Assembly (NCBI GenBank): GCA_037043015.1
Contig: CM073321.1
Span: 24,751,510 to 24,815,509 of the forward strand
Source of the DNA: Bryum argenteum
Lineage: Eukaryota > Streptophyta > Bryopsida > Bryales > Bryaceae
Direction of reading: 5' to 3'
Length of the DNA stretch: 64,000 bases
Program-made: the position numbers and the translations under genes
In this document: positions 1-11,836 of the stretch, in pieces
Layout of the letters: each line of letters opens with the position of its first letter
Position numbering within the stretch: the first letter of the stretch is position 1
Notes under the pieces: generated by a model
What the model saw: the letters and a program-made list of their open reading frames with translations, nothing else
Database searches by the model: none
Told to the model about the DNA's origin: nothing

Positions 1-108
1 CACATACGTGCTGCCCGCTTTTCGAGTTTTTCAAATTTTGTGTTAGTCCACGGAATAGATATAACTTTTTTTTGAGTTATTTTAAAAATTTTCTTCCTTG
101 GTTAGTAT

Positions 109-795
109 TTGGGTGACATGACGCCTAGCCAGGAGCAAAAGATAGCGAGAGACCAGGACCACAAGAGGAAAGGAAAGAAGCAAAGGAGATTTGACAAAAT
201 TCTCATAGATCCCACGCAACATGCTTTTCCGGGGTGGGCGCAAGTAGAGGGACTGTGGACCCTTAAGACTTGCAAGTGGTACATTGCTTGGTGCCACATC
301 GGCCATTTGTTTCCACACTATCGTCACGAGTTTCATTGCCGCCTGAATTGCGCAAATTTGCACTAGTGCAATCACGATGAATTTGTGCAACGATGCATTG
401 GAGTGTGGAAGTTCCTCTACGCCGGTGTGTATGTCGTGAGCAACGAGGTTTCGTACAACATAGCACAAATGGTGTACGCGGAGATAATTTTGCACAGGGA
501 GGTGGATTGGAGGACGTTAAAAAAATCCTCTTAAACAATTAAGCCAACAGAACCCCATATTCCGCGAGCTCCTTATCCAGCGGCCAACCCACGAGAAGGT
601 CTTACAACGCCTAGGGGTTACAAAGGGGGAATCCCTGATGAGGACATAGTTTGGTCAAATTCGGAAGAAGAAGGGACCGAAAGGCGAGAGGTAGATGAAG
701 GGGAGCCGAACCAAACGATGGTGGAAGATGAAGCACATTTGGATGAAGGGGGGCCAAGCCAATTTTACAATGAAGGGGGCCCAAGCGAAGAATGA
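109..795 (+). other. Unrecognised coding-like remnant
   Basis: Three open stretches follow one another on the plus strand (109-366, 367-538 and 541-795), separated by stop codons. The first reads as a basic, aromatic-rich protein. The second continues in the same frame after one stop and reads like a helical segment containing VYAEIILHREVDW. The third is rich in Glu, Gly and Pro and ends in a low-complexity tail of repeated EGGPS-type units. Codon choice and lack of internal stops suggest former coding sequence, perhaps the C-terminal part of a transposon protein, since acidic tails also end the hAT-like protein nearby. I recognise no family. It has no clear start, and the window edge may cut it. 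Confidence 0.3.
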
Positions 796-1364
796 CTGGT
801 AGTTAGTTAATCACGTTTTTTTAGCAGTTGTAGAAAAGTAGTGTACTCAATATCAAACACTAAGTGCAATTGCCATTTTGTATGCAAAAACGTTGAATGT
901 GAATATGAAGTTTTTGATATTCTTCAATTTAAATATTCTTGGTGAATGAATTGTCACTATTGCATTTGGTATAAGCACAACGGAAAAACCTTCAATGTCC
1001 AAGGTACCTTCATTGATATATGGCAATTTTTACCATTCTTAATTATTTAGGAAACGTGGATTGAGCAATATTCATCCCTTTATTTTTTGGATTTGGAGCA
1101 AGAGAAGTTTAAACTCTAGTTTCTAATATGAGTCCTTATTGTTCTCTCTCTTGCCTTCGCATGTTCCTTTTATTTTACTTATTTATTTTTTTATTTTTTT
1201 ATAAAAGAAAAGCATAATTGCCAATCAAACATATTTGAGCCGCATGGTCTCCGGGATTCTAGTTAATAATAGTTGTACTGCGTGGACCATGGATATTGAC
1301 TATGGCCCCCTACAAATTTGTGGTTGGGGAGTAAAGTGCTCTTCGTCGAAAAAATCTGTCATCG
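796..1364. other. AT-rich spacer
   Basis: No gene or clear repeat is visible. The stretch is AT-rich and contains a T-rich run with ATTTATTTTTT units near 1165-1200. Confidence 0.5.
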
Positions 1365-1750
1365 CTAGGGCGACCGGCGGTCCAACTGGGTCAGGGCTAG
1401 GGCGACCGGCGGTCCACCTAGCGCGATGAACACTATAAGAAAACCCTCATTTTTTTGATGTCTAATAATAACTTTTAGACTAGAAGACATCCTAAGACTT
1501 CCTCCAAACATCTTCATAGACATCTTGGCATGTCTATGGATGTCTGCCAAGATGTCTATAAAGATGTTTGAAAGAAGTCTTAAGATGTCTTCTAGTCTAA
1601 AAGTTATTTATCAAACATAAAAAAAATCAGGGTTTTCTTATAGTGGAAGTCAAGGCCAGGGCGACCGCCGGTTCATATCGCGCGACAACGTTGTTGTTAG
1701 GGCGACCGCCGATCTGGCTGTGGCGACCTAGCCGAACCGCTGGTCGCCTT
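1365..1750. repeat. GGCGACCG subterminal repeat block, left
   Basis: At least five copies of GGGCGACCGGCGGTCC or close variants occur in direct orientation, interrupted by the MITE at 1431-1645. The same motif fills 8870-9150. Dense short subterminal motifs are normal binding sites for hAT transposases. That role is inferred here. Confidence 0.6.
1431..1645. mobile_element. 215-bp hairpin MITE with CACTA-type ends
   Basis: The element starts CACTATAAGAAAACCCT and ends with the inverse, AGGGTTTTCTTATAGTG, and is flanked on both sides by GAA, a 3-bp target duplication as expected for CACTA transposons. The whole element is nearly palindromic around its centre, with arms containing agacatc/gatgtct motifs, so a single strand could fold into one long hairpin. 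It has no coding capacity. It belongs to the same terminal-sequence family as the elements at 2302 and at 52819-57402, and was presumably mobilised by an autonomous relative in trans. Confidence 0.8.
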
Positions 1751-1965
1751 CTATGCGCATTCGCCCTCGAGTTACAGAAGTATGGAGTATATAAGGAGTC
1801 GTTCACGGGCTCGAAGCCACTTTCATTTGCGCTTTGCCCGTTGTCTTGGGTCTCCCCATGAGAATCCCCCTGCTCGGTCTATATGTGCAAAGAGTAACTT
1901 GAGCCCTTGTAGTGCGTGTTGTCGTCACCAGTTTCATTGCACCGGCGGAGGTGCGATTCCGGAAC

Positions 1966-2301
1966 ATGGAGCATTCTTCCCAATCCAACGGGGTAGCAGA
2001 TAATAGAAGAGACACTCGCAAATGGGACGATTGGCTACAAGTATCCACGGAACGGAACGACAAGCCAAATACTCGCGTGTGCTTATTCTGTGGGAAAAGC
2101 ACAGTCTTTGTAAAGCAACGAGCATTTGCTCATTTCGGATATCCTCATAATTCCCCATTACCCCGGTGTACGAGGTTACCCCGTGGAGTTCTCGAGCTAT
2201 TCCGTGACTGCGGAGGGATGGTTCCAAAGAACAACATTCCTTATGCGGATGTTGTTCCTGACTCACGAGTGGATGTCGGCATACCATATGTGGCAAGGGA
2301 A
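1966..2301 (+). pseudogene. hAT-like transposase, N-terminal BED-type finger part
   Basis: The frame from the ATG at 1966 reads MEHSSQSNG, then a tryptophan-containing segment, then CLFCGK with a downstream CGG segment and a His-containing stretch (AFAHFGYPH). The Cys-X2-Cys start followed by a basic helix resembles the BED zinc fingers that begin many plant hAT transposases and bind the element ends. Coding stops at 2301, where a CACTA-like element begins, so this exon is separated from the catalytic half found from 6370 on. In the BED fold the second pair of ligands would be His or Cys near the end of the helix. I see candidate residues but the spacing is not typical, so the assignment rests mainly on context. 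Confidence 0.45.
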
Positions 2302-4948
2302 CACTATAAGAAACCTGCGTTTTTAATGATGTTGTAAATAATGTCTAAAAAGACATCATAGACGATAAGACATCCTAGACATGACAGATGTCTATGCAGA
2401 CGTCTAAAATGACAGGAAAATGTCTTAAGATCGAAGATGTCTTAAGGTAACTTTGGAAGGGTAAAAAGTGTGCCACGTGGGTGCCACGTAGATGACACAT
2501 CAGCTTGAAGTGGACGGGCAGTGCCACATGGGGATGAAATTCATCATGATGTGGAATTTTACATGGTCCCACGAAAGATGACATGGCGGCGCCAGAATCC
2601 CACGCGGACCCGAGAAAATCCGACGTGGCACCCGGGAATATCCGACTTGGCACGCGGGAAAAGTTGACGTGGACTTGGGAAAATGACATGGCATGCTACG
2701 TCAGCATATTGCGGAGGTTTTATGCTCCTATCATGATAGTTCTAGACATCAGTTAAGACGACTTAAATGTCTTGCAAGACATTTTAGATGTTGTACAAGA
2801 TGTCTCGCAAGACATATGCAATGTCTTACAAAATATCTTAGAAGACAGTTTTTATATCTTATAAGATGTTTCCAGTGCGTAGAATGATGTTTACGTTGAT
2901 GTCCTTATTAAGTTTGTGATGTTTGCTCGGATTGTTGTAGTGACATCCCCTAAAACATCGATGTGAACGTTTTCTGTTAAACATGATGTTTGCAACAGTA
3001 TTACTAGTGATGTTTTTTGGGCATATTTAGGATGACATTTTTAGATGTTTATATAGTCATCAGATCTGTAATCCACAGACGTCTCACATAACATCAATTG
3101 TAAACACTGTCACATCAAAAAGTATGAGTCAAACATATATTGCTTAGGTCATTAAAACCTCAGATAACACAAACTAGAGTATTTACTAATAAGCCTGTCA
3201 ACAACTACGATATACTACGCACCTACAATTTGAACTCCGTAAGTCCCTCCACTTCTGGACATCGCTTGCTGTCGATACCCGTATGGTCATGTGCATGTCC
3301 CGCCGCTACACATATTGAATAAGTCAATATCAATTGCATTTAAAGAAGGGTTTGTAAAGGTAAAAAAATTCTGATTTAATTCCATTTAATTGCAGTACCT
3401 AGGTTGAGATGGTTTACTTCCTAACCTCAAGATATCGACACAGTTAGACATTCTTGCAAACATCTGCTTAGACATTTCTTCAGACATCCTTCTAGACATC
3501 ATTAAAAACAACGTTATAGACATCTATACATACATCTGTTCCACTCACCTACATGCACGCATGTCGCTTCTCGGCCTCAGATCGAGCTCGCTGGCCCGAC
3601 CCCTTAAATCCCACCTTCCAAAAAAGAATTTCATCAACACATTTAGACATCTTCATAGACATGCTCTAAGACATCTTGCAGACATCATCGTAGACATCTT
3701 CTACAACAAATCAAATACTACAAGTACTAGGGTTTCTTGTACAAGATGCTTTTGAAATCCAGTACCTCTTAAGTAGCAAATCTTAGCCACATGAAGAAAG
3801 AAACCTACTCTTGAGTGCTATTGGATTTCTACAAATACTATCCTCTTATTGTAGTTAACAATCATTCTGAAACTGAAAGGAAACAATTTTGAAATCCTCT
3901 ATACTTTAAACACTAACTCCTTGGAAAAACTAAGGCAAAAATGAGCTTTGTAATTCCATTTGAAGATCTCATGACCTAACTATGGCGGCGGCAACAAACC
4001 CTAGCCACATGAAGAAGCAAACCTTAGCCTCTACACTCCAAACACTAACTCTTTGAAAAAATGAAGGCAAAAATGAGCTTCGTGCGGCTTCTAATTCTAC
4101 TTAAAGGTCTCATGACCTAACTATGGCGGCGGCAGCAAACCCTAGCCGCCTCTATTCATCCATTGAAGTCAATGAAAATCATCCCTGTAGATGGTTCCGA
4201 ATGTTGTCGTAGATGTCATCTTCGACATCTTCATAAACATCATGTTAGACATTTTCATGAACGTCATCTTAGACATCCCTACAAACATTATCATAAACAT
4301 CTGATGACATCTTTAGGGTTTCAATCACAACATATTAACTATAAAAGGTCTTTTGTTTTCCCTCACAACAAATCAAATACCAGATGCTTTAAAGTTCTTC
4401 CCACAACAAAGCACATATTGTAAGTCTTAGAGTTTCTTCCACAACAAATCAAATAATCTTTATTGATAGAAAAAGTGTGGAATTACATTCATGAGACTAT
4501 TTATAGTCTTCTATGGTGATAAGCTCTCTTTTAAACTCTCAACTACCTTCTATTTCTACCCGAACTAACTTTCTTAATACTAATTCTATTCTAGAATTGT
4601 CTCCTAAACTGTATTAAATAGCTACTTTCATAAATTCATATTTCTTGTAAATTTGCTTTAATTTGTATAATATTGGTTGTTAATGATAGAGTAATGTATA
4701 GTCTTGCCATTAGACAATAATAATCAAATCTATAAGTAATCAATAATATTTAATTTCTTCTTGAAGTAAGCCAAAAAACACTGTTTATTGTTTTTATTTT
4801 CTCTTTATATTTTCTTTAAGTATTTGAGGATTACCCCAATCAGAGACCCGCGCCAATGGAGGACAAGCAGTAAGAGAAGAAGTTGATATTATTCTAAAAA
4901 TACTCTTAAGTACTGCCGCTTTTTAGTAAATGACGTCTAGGAGGATGT
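2302..4948 (-). mobile_element. Truncated CACTA-like element, inverted relative to the copy at 52.8-57.4 kb
   Basis: It starts with CACTATAAGAAACCTGCG, preceded by GAA. Its sequence is the inverted counterpart of roughly 57402 down to 53727, including four short reading frames that mirror each other between the two copies. Similarity ends abruptly near 4948 after the sequence AGGAGGATGT, where unrelated DNA begins, so the far end is missing or displaced by a later insertion. It contains many GATGTCT/AGACATC motifs, especially in the first 600 bases and near 3420-3760 and 4190-4310. These resemble the subterminal transposase-binding repeats of CACTA elements. I recognise no transposase in it, so it is probably non-autonomous. 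It sits inside the hAT-like element. Confidence 0.7.
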
Positions 4949-5910
4949 GAGCCAACAAATGTGCAACATTCATTTGTTTGGCTCAATGTTAATGTTTTGT
5001 CAAATATTAGTTGAATATTGTGATATAAGTATGAGGAGTTAAGGGTTTTGAATGAAAACCCTTAAATGTTAATTGGAAAGTTAGAAAGTATTAACTTTTT
5101 GAGAAGACTTTTTAGAGGAAGTGGAGTCACTTTGAAGATTGGAGTAGGGTAAGAAGAAAAGGGGTAGTTGGTAGAGTAGGAAAATTAAACAATTAGATTA
5201 GGGACCCCACGATGGAAGCCCAAAGTGGTGAAGGAAGAGTGGGGGATTTGATGAGTAGAGTAGAAGGCCCCACGATTGAAGCCTAAAGTGGTGAGCGAAG
5301 AGTGGGGGCTATTCCTTTCCTTCAAGCCGACACTCCTTCGACAAACAAGATCAAGCTACAATCAATAGGTCTCTCATAGTTAATATCTTGTATGTTAGTA
5401 AAATTGTTAGTCTTTGTTGGTTGGCTTTCATGGTGATTATTTATCACCTTGTGGCAATGGATGCCACCATTGACCCTCCATCCAAGTGGCATGGTGGAGG
5501 GATCATGGGACTTTTATATATTTATAGTGGTAGGTAGAGCATAGGCATGGGACTTGCTCCCTTGCATGGGTGGCAAGTTGGCTTCATTGTTAGTACTTAC
5601 CCTTAGTTACCGGCCAAGTAAATGGCCGGGTTAAAACTTGAGAGCAAGGGTATTTAAGCCTTGCTCCCAAGCTTGGTTATCATCTCTTTGTAATGACCCA
5701 CTCAATCTAGTTAGAGTAGGAGAAGGAAGGCCATGGGCCTCCTTCTCCTTCATCTTGTTTGTCTCATATCTTGTTTGTCTACCTCTTTTTCTTTGTAAAG
5801 CTTAGTTAGAGTAGGAGTAGGGAGGCAGGTGGACCTCCCTCTCAATTTTGTTTCTTTTATGATAGGTAACTTGTGAGTAGAGCTTTTCAACGGTAGTAAG
5901 CATGCTCAAA
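4949..5910. repeat. Inserted repeat, possibly a solo LTR-like segment
   Basis: It begins with an inverted repeat (gagccaacaaatg, then catttgtttggctc at 4949-4985) exactly where CACTA similarity stops. It then holds two near-duplicated 50-base blocks around GGCCCCACGATTGAAGCC (5208-5310), a TATATATTTATAG box near 5513-5525, and two copies of AGTTAGAGTAGGAG (about 5708 and 5808). No protein is encoded. The TATA box, length and position suggest a regulatory terminal repeat, but I could not find matching ends or a target duplication, so the family is unknown. Confidence 0.3.
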
Positions 5911-5917
5911 TCCGAGT

Positions 5918-6300
5918 TGTAGAGAGGGAGAAATTTGCTCCCAAAGTCGGGGTGTCAAAACAATTTCCCCCCGACAGTGAACAAATCAGCTGTGTTCAAA
6001 CAGCAATCAGTCCCAGAGTTTTCTTGCTATGCTGTTGAGATTTCTAGGGTGAACAGAGCTCCAAGAGAACTTTCTAGGGGTATATGGCATGCCCCGATCC
6101 GATCTTTCAAAAAGGAGAAATTGGCTCGCAAAGTCGGGGCGTTGGAAAAGTTTTCCGCCCCGGCAGTGGCAAAAACTGCCACAGTCAAAGTGGAATCAGT
6201 CCTAAGATTTTCACTCTTTGCTCTTGAGATTTTGAGGGTAGGTGGAAAGTCAAGTAAGCTTTCCAAAAAGCTATGGCACGCTTGATTCCGAGCTAGGATG
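5918..6300 (+). repeat. Diverged tandem duplication, about 190 bp x 2
   Basis: Two head-to-tail copies (about 5918-6100 and 6101-6300) share the order GGAGAAATT-GCTC-CAAAGTCGGGG, CCCCGGCAGTG, AATCAGTCC-AGA-TTTTC, TTGAGATTT, and a final TATGGCA-GC. A single open frame (5935-6285) crosses both, giving two related peptide repeats, but no known domain. It lies immediately before the hAT catalytic part and may be a degraded middle portion of that transposase or a separate repeat. Confidence 0.55.
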
Positions 6301-6369
6301 ACGACTTGGTGGCCCAAAAACCAAGAGGCACTTTTCAGGTCATCCGGCGGGGGAGTTTTCTCCTCACTT

Positions 6370-8514
6370 ATATGGACAAGGTTGTGCGACACATATTCTA
6401 GACCTCCTTCTAGAAGATTGGGGGAAAGAGGCATGGGTTAAGCATTTGGTGGAGCAAGCCAAGAGAGTGTGCACATTTATTAAAGGGTCGCACGTCCCAC
6501 TTGCTCTATTCAGGAAGTACTCGCCGAAGTGCAGCTCAAGGTACCGCCTCAGACTCGATTTGCAACAAACTACTTGATGATAGAGCGGTTGTTAAAGCTA
6601 CAACAACCTCTGAACAACATGGTGATCAATGCGGAGTGGCATGTGTTTGTCCAAACATTGTTTAACAGGCAAAACAGTCACCAGTTACAGACAAAGGCAA
6701 GGAATGTGCGGAATAGCATCAGGAGCGATGAGTTATGGGAGAATTGTACGAAGTTTGTGAAAGTAGTTGAACCAGTACTTCTAGCTCTTCGGGAGTTTGA
6801 CAGGGAAGTACCAGCCATGCCTAGGGCGTATGTGATCATGTCGGACCTTACAAAACAAGTGTTCTCTTCGCGTGAACCTCCATTCGAACTATCCCCCGAC
6901 ATTGCTACAAAATACGAGGATGCATTTCACAAACGATGGGAAATGATGCTCACAGACCTCCACTATGCAACAGCTTTGTTGAACCCTTATTTGACAAATA
7001 TGGGAGCAATTCAAAACAATGGAGAAGCAAAAAGAGCTTTAAACCGGGTCATAAGGAAGCTTAGCGCCCCAATGGGAGTAGTCTATGATGAAGTGGTGCG
7101 GGATCTCATACAATATGAGGAGAGGACGGGTCCATTTAACACCAATTCAGAGGCCCCTGATCCAGCTCACTGTGACTTGTTACCACATCAATGGTGGCAT
7201 CAAGTCGGGGGGAATGCCTTGCCAAAAATTGCGAAGAGGATTTTGGCATTGACATGTTCAGCTTTATCATGTAAGAGGAATTGGAGCATGTACTTTTTCG
7301 TGCACAACAAAGTGAGGAATCGGTTGTCAACTTCTAAAGCAGAGGACCTTGTGTACATCTATGCGAACGCCAAACTCGAGCGCCAGAAACGTACCAAATC
7401 GCCGAGAACGTGGTACGAAAATTATTTAGTGGAAGAGGACTGTGACGAAGAAGACTATGTACCGGACAATGGATGGGATGATGGTGTATTCATGGATAAT
7501 CCAGAGGCGGATGACGACAATTATGTCAATGACGGTAGCGAACACGACGACCTAGAGAATTGGAACGACAACGAAGGAAACATGACTATTCATGTCAAGG
7601 ACCCGTTTGAGTTCGATGACGACCAGGATGTTCCACAACTGCCTCGCCAGTTTGCGGTATTCGCCAATGACACAGAAGGAGAAGGAGTGGCAAATTTACA
7701 ACTCCAAGAGAGTACCTGCCTAGCAAAACAAGACTTGGTAAACCGGATGGATGAAGAGAACATTGGTCCACTTAAAGGCAGCCCACACTCTAACAACAAC
7801 GATGAACTTGAGAGTGTGAAGTGCACGGTTACCACGGCAAGAGTTCAAATGGACCAAATTAAAGTGGAACCTGACGATGTATCCAATTCAGGTTGCATGG
7901 AAGTGGGGTCACCTAGAGTTTCAACCATTCGATCAAGGAATTCAACTCTTAACAGAGATGACTCCGATGTACCTCTACAATAATTGTTCCCAAGGGTTAC
8001 CCAACCTAATGGGGCCCATACAACTTGTATGGTATTGCCGAAGATGGAGGTCAAGATTGAACCAACAAGTCCAACATGCACCCGGGCATTGGCAGTAGCA
8101 CGAGACGTCGGGCCATCTACACAACCTCGCAATCGTATTACACAAGGCCAGAAGCGTTTGAGGAAGGCACACAACCGACGATGTCAGAAAGGAGCACGCG
8201 TACATGAAGAAGTCCATGCTGGGATTGCTTCATCCAATAATCCGAATACACGTACAATGCGCCATCTACCACTGGACGCAAACGGGATCACTAATGCTTC
8301 ACGGCCCTTGAAGCGCCTCGTTACAGTGAACAAGAAAACAACTACGGACACGGAATTGCGCAATTTGGCGAGTGAGGTTGAGTGTGAAGTACGCAATAAG
8401 ACAAAGGATGAAGACGAGGATGGCGACCAAAGCACTGATGACTCTCTAGGTGAAACCGATCCAAACGCAGTTGAAGTATCAAGCAACGATACGTATATAT
8501 TGAAGGATACCTAA
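6370..8514 (+). pseudogene. hAT-like transposase, catalytic C-terminal half
   Basis: The translation carries hAT-family signatures: a segment DLLLEDWGKEAWVKHLVEQA before 6500, then RFATNYLMIERLLK, and near 7190-7380 the C-terminal dimerisation region with WWHQVGG, ALTCSALSCKRNWS and RNRLSTSKAEDLVY. The last matches the LA...L.....SS..ER.WS...HNK.RNRL pattern of plant hAT transposases. hAT proteins cut and paste DNA in the nucleus and dimerise through this region. A very acidic, Asp-rich tail (about 7440-7620) follows. The upstream part (before 6528) is in another frame from the main open frame, so there is a one-base shift there, and a TAA at 7981 interrupts an otherwise continuous frame that runs on to 8514. 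It is therefore inactive as it stands. Confidence 0.75.
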
Positions 8515-8869
8515 AGACGAGTTATTAGAATTTTGTTATTTTGGATTGGAAGCACGAAGTTCATTGTTAGTACTCAGTACAATACTACAATGTACTGCAA
8601 GTAGGGCAACTATTAGCTTACAATACTTTGGTATCCTAGTATGTTTCGGGAGTATAATATATATAGTTTAGTATATGTAATAGTTACATCATATATATGA
8701 GTACTATGATTATAGACATGGACAAATTTGTACTATGAAATGCACCATTGATCTTCTTTCCGATAAAAAGGTATTCATAAACATGCATTGAAGCTCATTT
8801 TGTACCAATATGAATTTATCTTTCTTGTTTCATATTCAACCATAGAACTGGTCACCACACACGCGGTGG
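8515..8869. other. AT-rich 3' segment of the hAT-like element
   Basis: Non-coding and AT-rich, with ATATATAT-type runs near 8660-8700. It probably includes the transposase 3' untranslated region. No clear terminator motif was identified. Confidence 0.35.
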
Positions 8870-9150
8870 CCCAAGGCGACCAGCGATCGCCACATGGGCG
8901 CTACCCCCAGGGCGACCGCCGATCGCTATAAGCGACCGACGATTGCCCTGGGCGATCGTCGGTCGCTCACTACTCGACCGGCGGTCGCCTAGTAGCGGTT
9001 GCTAGGGCGACCGCCAGTCTCCATCCTGGACCGCCGGTTGCCTACGCGCGGCAGCCAGGGCGATCGGAGATCGCAGCAGGCGACCGACGTTCGCCCCTGT
9101 GCGACCGTCGGTTGCCTAGCGAGGTTGCCCACCCGCGGTCGCCCACTGTG
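8870..9150. repeat. GGCGACCG subterminal repeat block, right
   Basis: About a dozen GCGACCG / CGGTCGC motifs in both orientations occupy 280 bases, making this a sharp GC-rich island. The same motif family opens the element at 1365-1750. Together they probably mark the two subterminal regions of one hAT-like element. Confidence 0.6.
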
Positions 9151-10414
9151 ACGTGTATTTTGATTTTCCACATCATTATCAACCCTACGCCACGTAGGAA
9201 AATAGCTTTTTACCTCAAGGTAAATCTCAACAAGTTTTTTACTATGTAATTTTTAGTACGGTCGACACTTTCGTCGATCGGACGTCTAATAGACATGGCC
9301 AATACGACAAATCAGACAGACATTCCAAAAATTGTGTCTTATAAGACAACCCTGGGTTGTTCAGCATCATCCTTACCACGTTGTCGCCTGCCGGAGGCAG
9401 GGGGTCCTGTTCTTCCTTTGCGTGATCTGAATCTTCAGCCAGTCCTTCCCAACTACGCGCATAGCATGGTCGGCGTGGAATGTGCTGACTCTGAGGTACT
9501 TCTTCGCTACCCACCAGAATTGTGGGACGAAGGCGTCATCGGGGATGACTTGTGTCACCTTCGAGTTCTTGTTCTTGATGACCATATCCATCACGATCTT
9601 GATGATCACAACTCTGAACTTCTTCCTCTAGATCCACGATTGCATCTGTTCGGCCCGGATCCAGATCTTTGGAAATTGTTGCCTCATTATCCCAAGGTAG
9701 ACCTTAGGATCATCCGCCAGAATGTGGTCCGCGAGCAGTTCGAGTTGTGAATCATTGAGGCCTACGAGGGGTCTCAAAAACGTCGAGGAGATCTTGAAGT
9801 GAGCGACTTGATCTTGATTCCCCTGTCGTCCCGCAGATCCTTCAGCGGTTGCTTTGTGTCGGGATCGTGGAGTTCAAGTGTCTGGTACTTCGAGCGGACC
9901 TGAATCCACCTGGCATACGCCACATCCAATGACATCCTGAGCCGAATCTCTCCAAGGCTATTCAAGACGATGTTCTGCGTCTCCCCCTTCTTTTTCTTCG
10001 CATTTCCAGCGGACTCCAATGTCTCGATGGCTTGCTCCTTGAAGCGCTGCACAGATTTAGATGTCAGAACGCTAAAGTCACTGGATAGTGAACACACACT
10101 ACTGCAGTCTATCCCAGGGGTACGGTTCTGATATGGGTACCACTAAGACGCGTCTCATTATGTGTGACCTATGTGTAATTCATAATATATGTGCCAGAAA
10201 TTCCATTTTTGAACTACATGTATACACTATAGCCATGTCACCTATAATACCATCTGGTAAGAATAATTTTTCAATACTGTTTTTTTATCAAAAAAGAAGT
10301 TTAAAAAGAATCACACTATTATGGAGGGGGTACCCATTTCAGAACCGTACCCCCAGGAGGTTTTTGATTGTGTCAGCGAGGTACTTCCGTAATAAGCAAT
10401 TAACGAAGAAATAA

Positions 10415-10624
10415 TTCTGGGCGGCAATCCTGAAACATTTCTTGTTGGGGCTGGACTAGGCTTCAAAATACGAGATAGTTCTGCACGGCCGCCCAGAAAC
10501 ATTTCTTGATATAGCTGAAGCTGCAGTTAAAGAAGAAATAGTTCTGGGAGGCCGCCCAGAAACAGTTCTTGATAGAGCTGAAGCTGAAGTTAAAGAAGAA
10601 ATAGTTCTGGGCGGCCGCCCAGAA
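10415..10624. repeat. Palindrome array A (63-bp tandem repeat, NotI-site core)
   Basis: Four copies start at 10415, 10479, 10542 and 10605. The last, TTCTGGGCGGCCGCCCAGAA, is a perfect 20-bp palindrome. The last three are spaced exactly 63 bp apart within a 63-bp tandem unit. The array lies inside an intron of the minus-strand ParB-like gene. Confidence 0.9.
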
Positions 10625-11836
10625 ATATTTTTTGTTAGAGCTAAATATGTTGACAGCATTCGTACCTCATATGCCAGATGCTGCGCTTCTTCTTCTAATT
10701 CCTTGGCGTACTTCATGTTCTTTCTGCACATCTTGGGTCAGAGATGGTTGCACTTGATTTCGCGGAGGTGCATTATAGTCGCAGGAGCGGACGTCAGGTA
10801 TGGTTGCTCGTCGTTGTCGTCGTTGCATTTGTACGACAGCGTGTGCAAGTGTGATGGATTATCTGACCACACTATCTCGCACGTCCATATTCTGAGCCGG
10901 TCCTTGATGGTCTTATCACTGACTTTGATAAATCCGTCAAGTATACATTTAGCCGCTGCCCAAGTGTGTTGGCCGTTGATGATCCAAAATGGACCTGCTC
11001 TGACGCAGTCCTTCCAGCTCTTGGGCCTCGTCGATGTGTTTGGCATGACAGTCAGAATCTGTTTGTTGAATTGCAGTGTGACCATGTTCTTAAGGACTGC
11101 AGTAATACCTGCTTGCTCCAAAGGCTTGTAAATCCTCCTGGACTTTGGATCACATTTTTCCATGTCCCCGACCTCCAGTTGGAAGTACCGCCCCTGACCG
11201 AAGATGTACATGTACTCGGCGTTTTTCTTGAACATTAAGTTTGCCGTTACTTGTCCTTGGAGCTCCTCGTACAGTTGAAGCTCTTCTGCCTTGTCCGCAG
11301 CCTTCTTCTTCGTCTTCATCTTCACGGACAACTTATCCGGGACCATTTCCGGGTTGAACGGAAACGTATTTGGGTACTCGCTCCATCTGCCACCTTTCGG
11401 ATATGTCCCCATCGAGGTCTCCTTCACCGCGGTAATCGAAGCGGTTGCCTCGTCGATGACCGTCACGAGTTCTTCGGGGATTTCAGCTGCGAGTTCCTCG
11501 CTAGCTTCCCGCATTGGCTCTTTCGTTGCCTCGCTGGACTGCCCTCTCTCCGCTTCAATCGCCTTCTTCTTGGGATTCTTCTTTGACGCCTTTACCTTGT
11601 CACGGGCCCTTTTACGGGTGGAAGCGGCAGCCGTCGACTGCGTGCCCTGAGTTCCGACGTCCTCTCCACTGTCGCGCTCATTTGAAACAATGTCGGCCAC
11701 ACCGTCGTTTCTCTGAAACACGGTACGCAGTGGGGGCATTGTACCAGCTCCGAGTAAACCAGATTGAGCAGGAAGGCGGCTACGATTTCCTTCGGCAGGC
11801 GCACTGGATGGCGTCGTGGGCGGATCACGGGCAGAT

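Larger units (their letters stand above)
1365..9150 (+). mobile_element. Decayed, nested hAT-like DNA transposon
   Basis: Blocks of short GGGCGACCGcCGGTC-type repeats lie at both outer edges (1365-1750 and 8870-9150). Between them are a BED-finger-like N-terminal exon (1966-2301) and the C-terminal half of a hAT transposase with its dimerisation domain (6370-8514), both on the plus strand. This order is what a single hAT element would give, with subterminal repeats outside and transposase inside. The element was later split by a CACTA-like insertion at 2302 and by a MITE at 1431. I could not find an 8-bp target duplication, so the outer limits are approximate. It may be two hAT pieces rather than one. 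Shared repeats at both ends favour one. Confidence 0.55.

Noticed and set aside
9295-9750. Plus-strand 151-codon frame
   Set aside because: The opposite strand holds the decayed C-terminal part of the ParB-like gene with more protein-like sequence and continuity with upstream exons.
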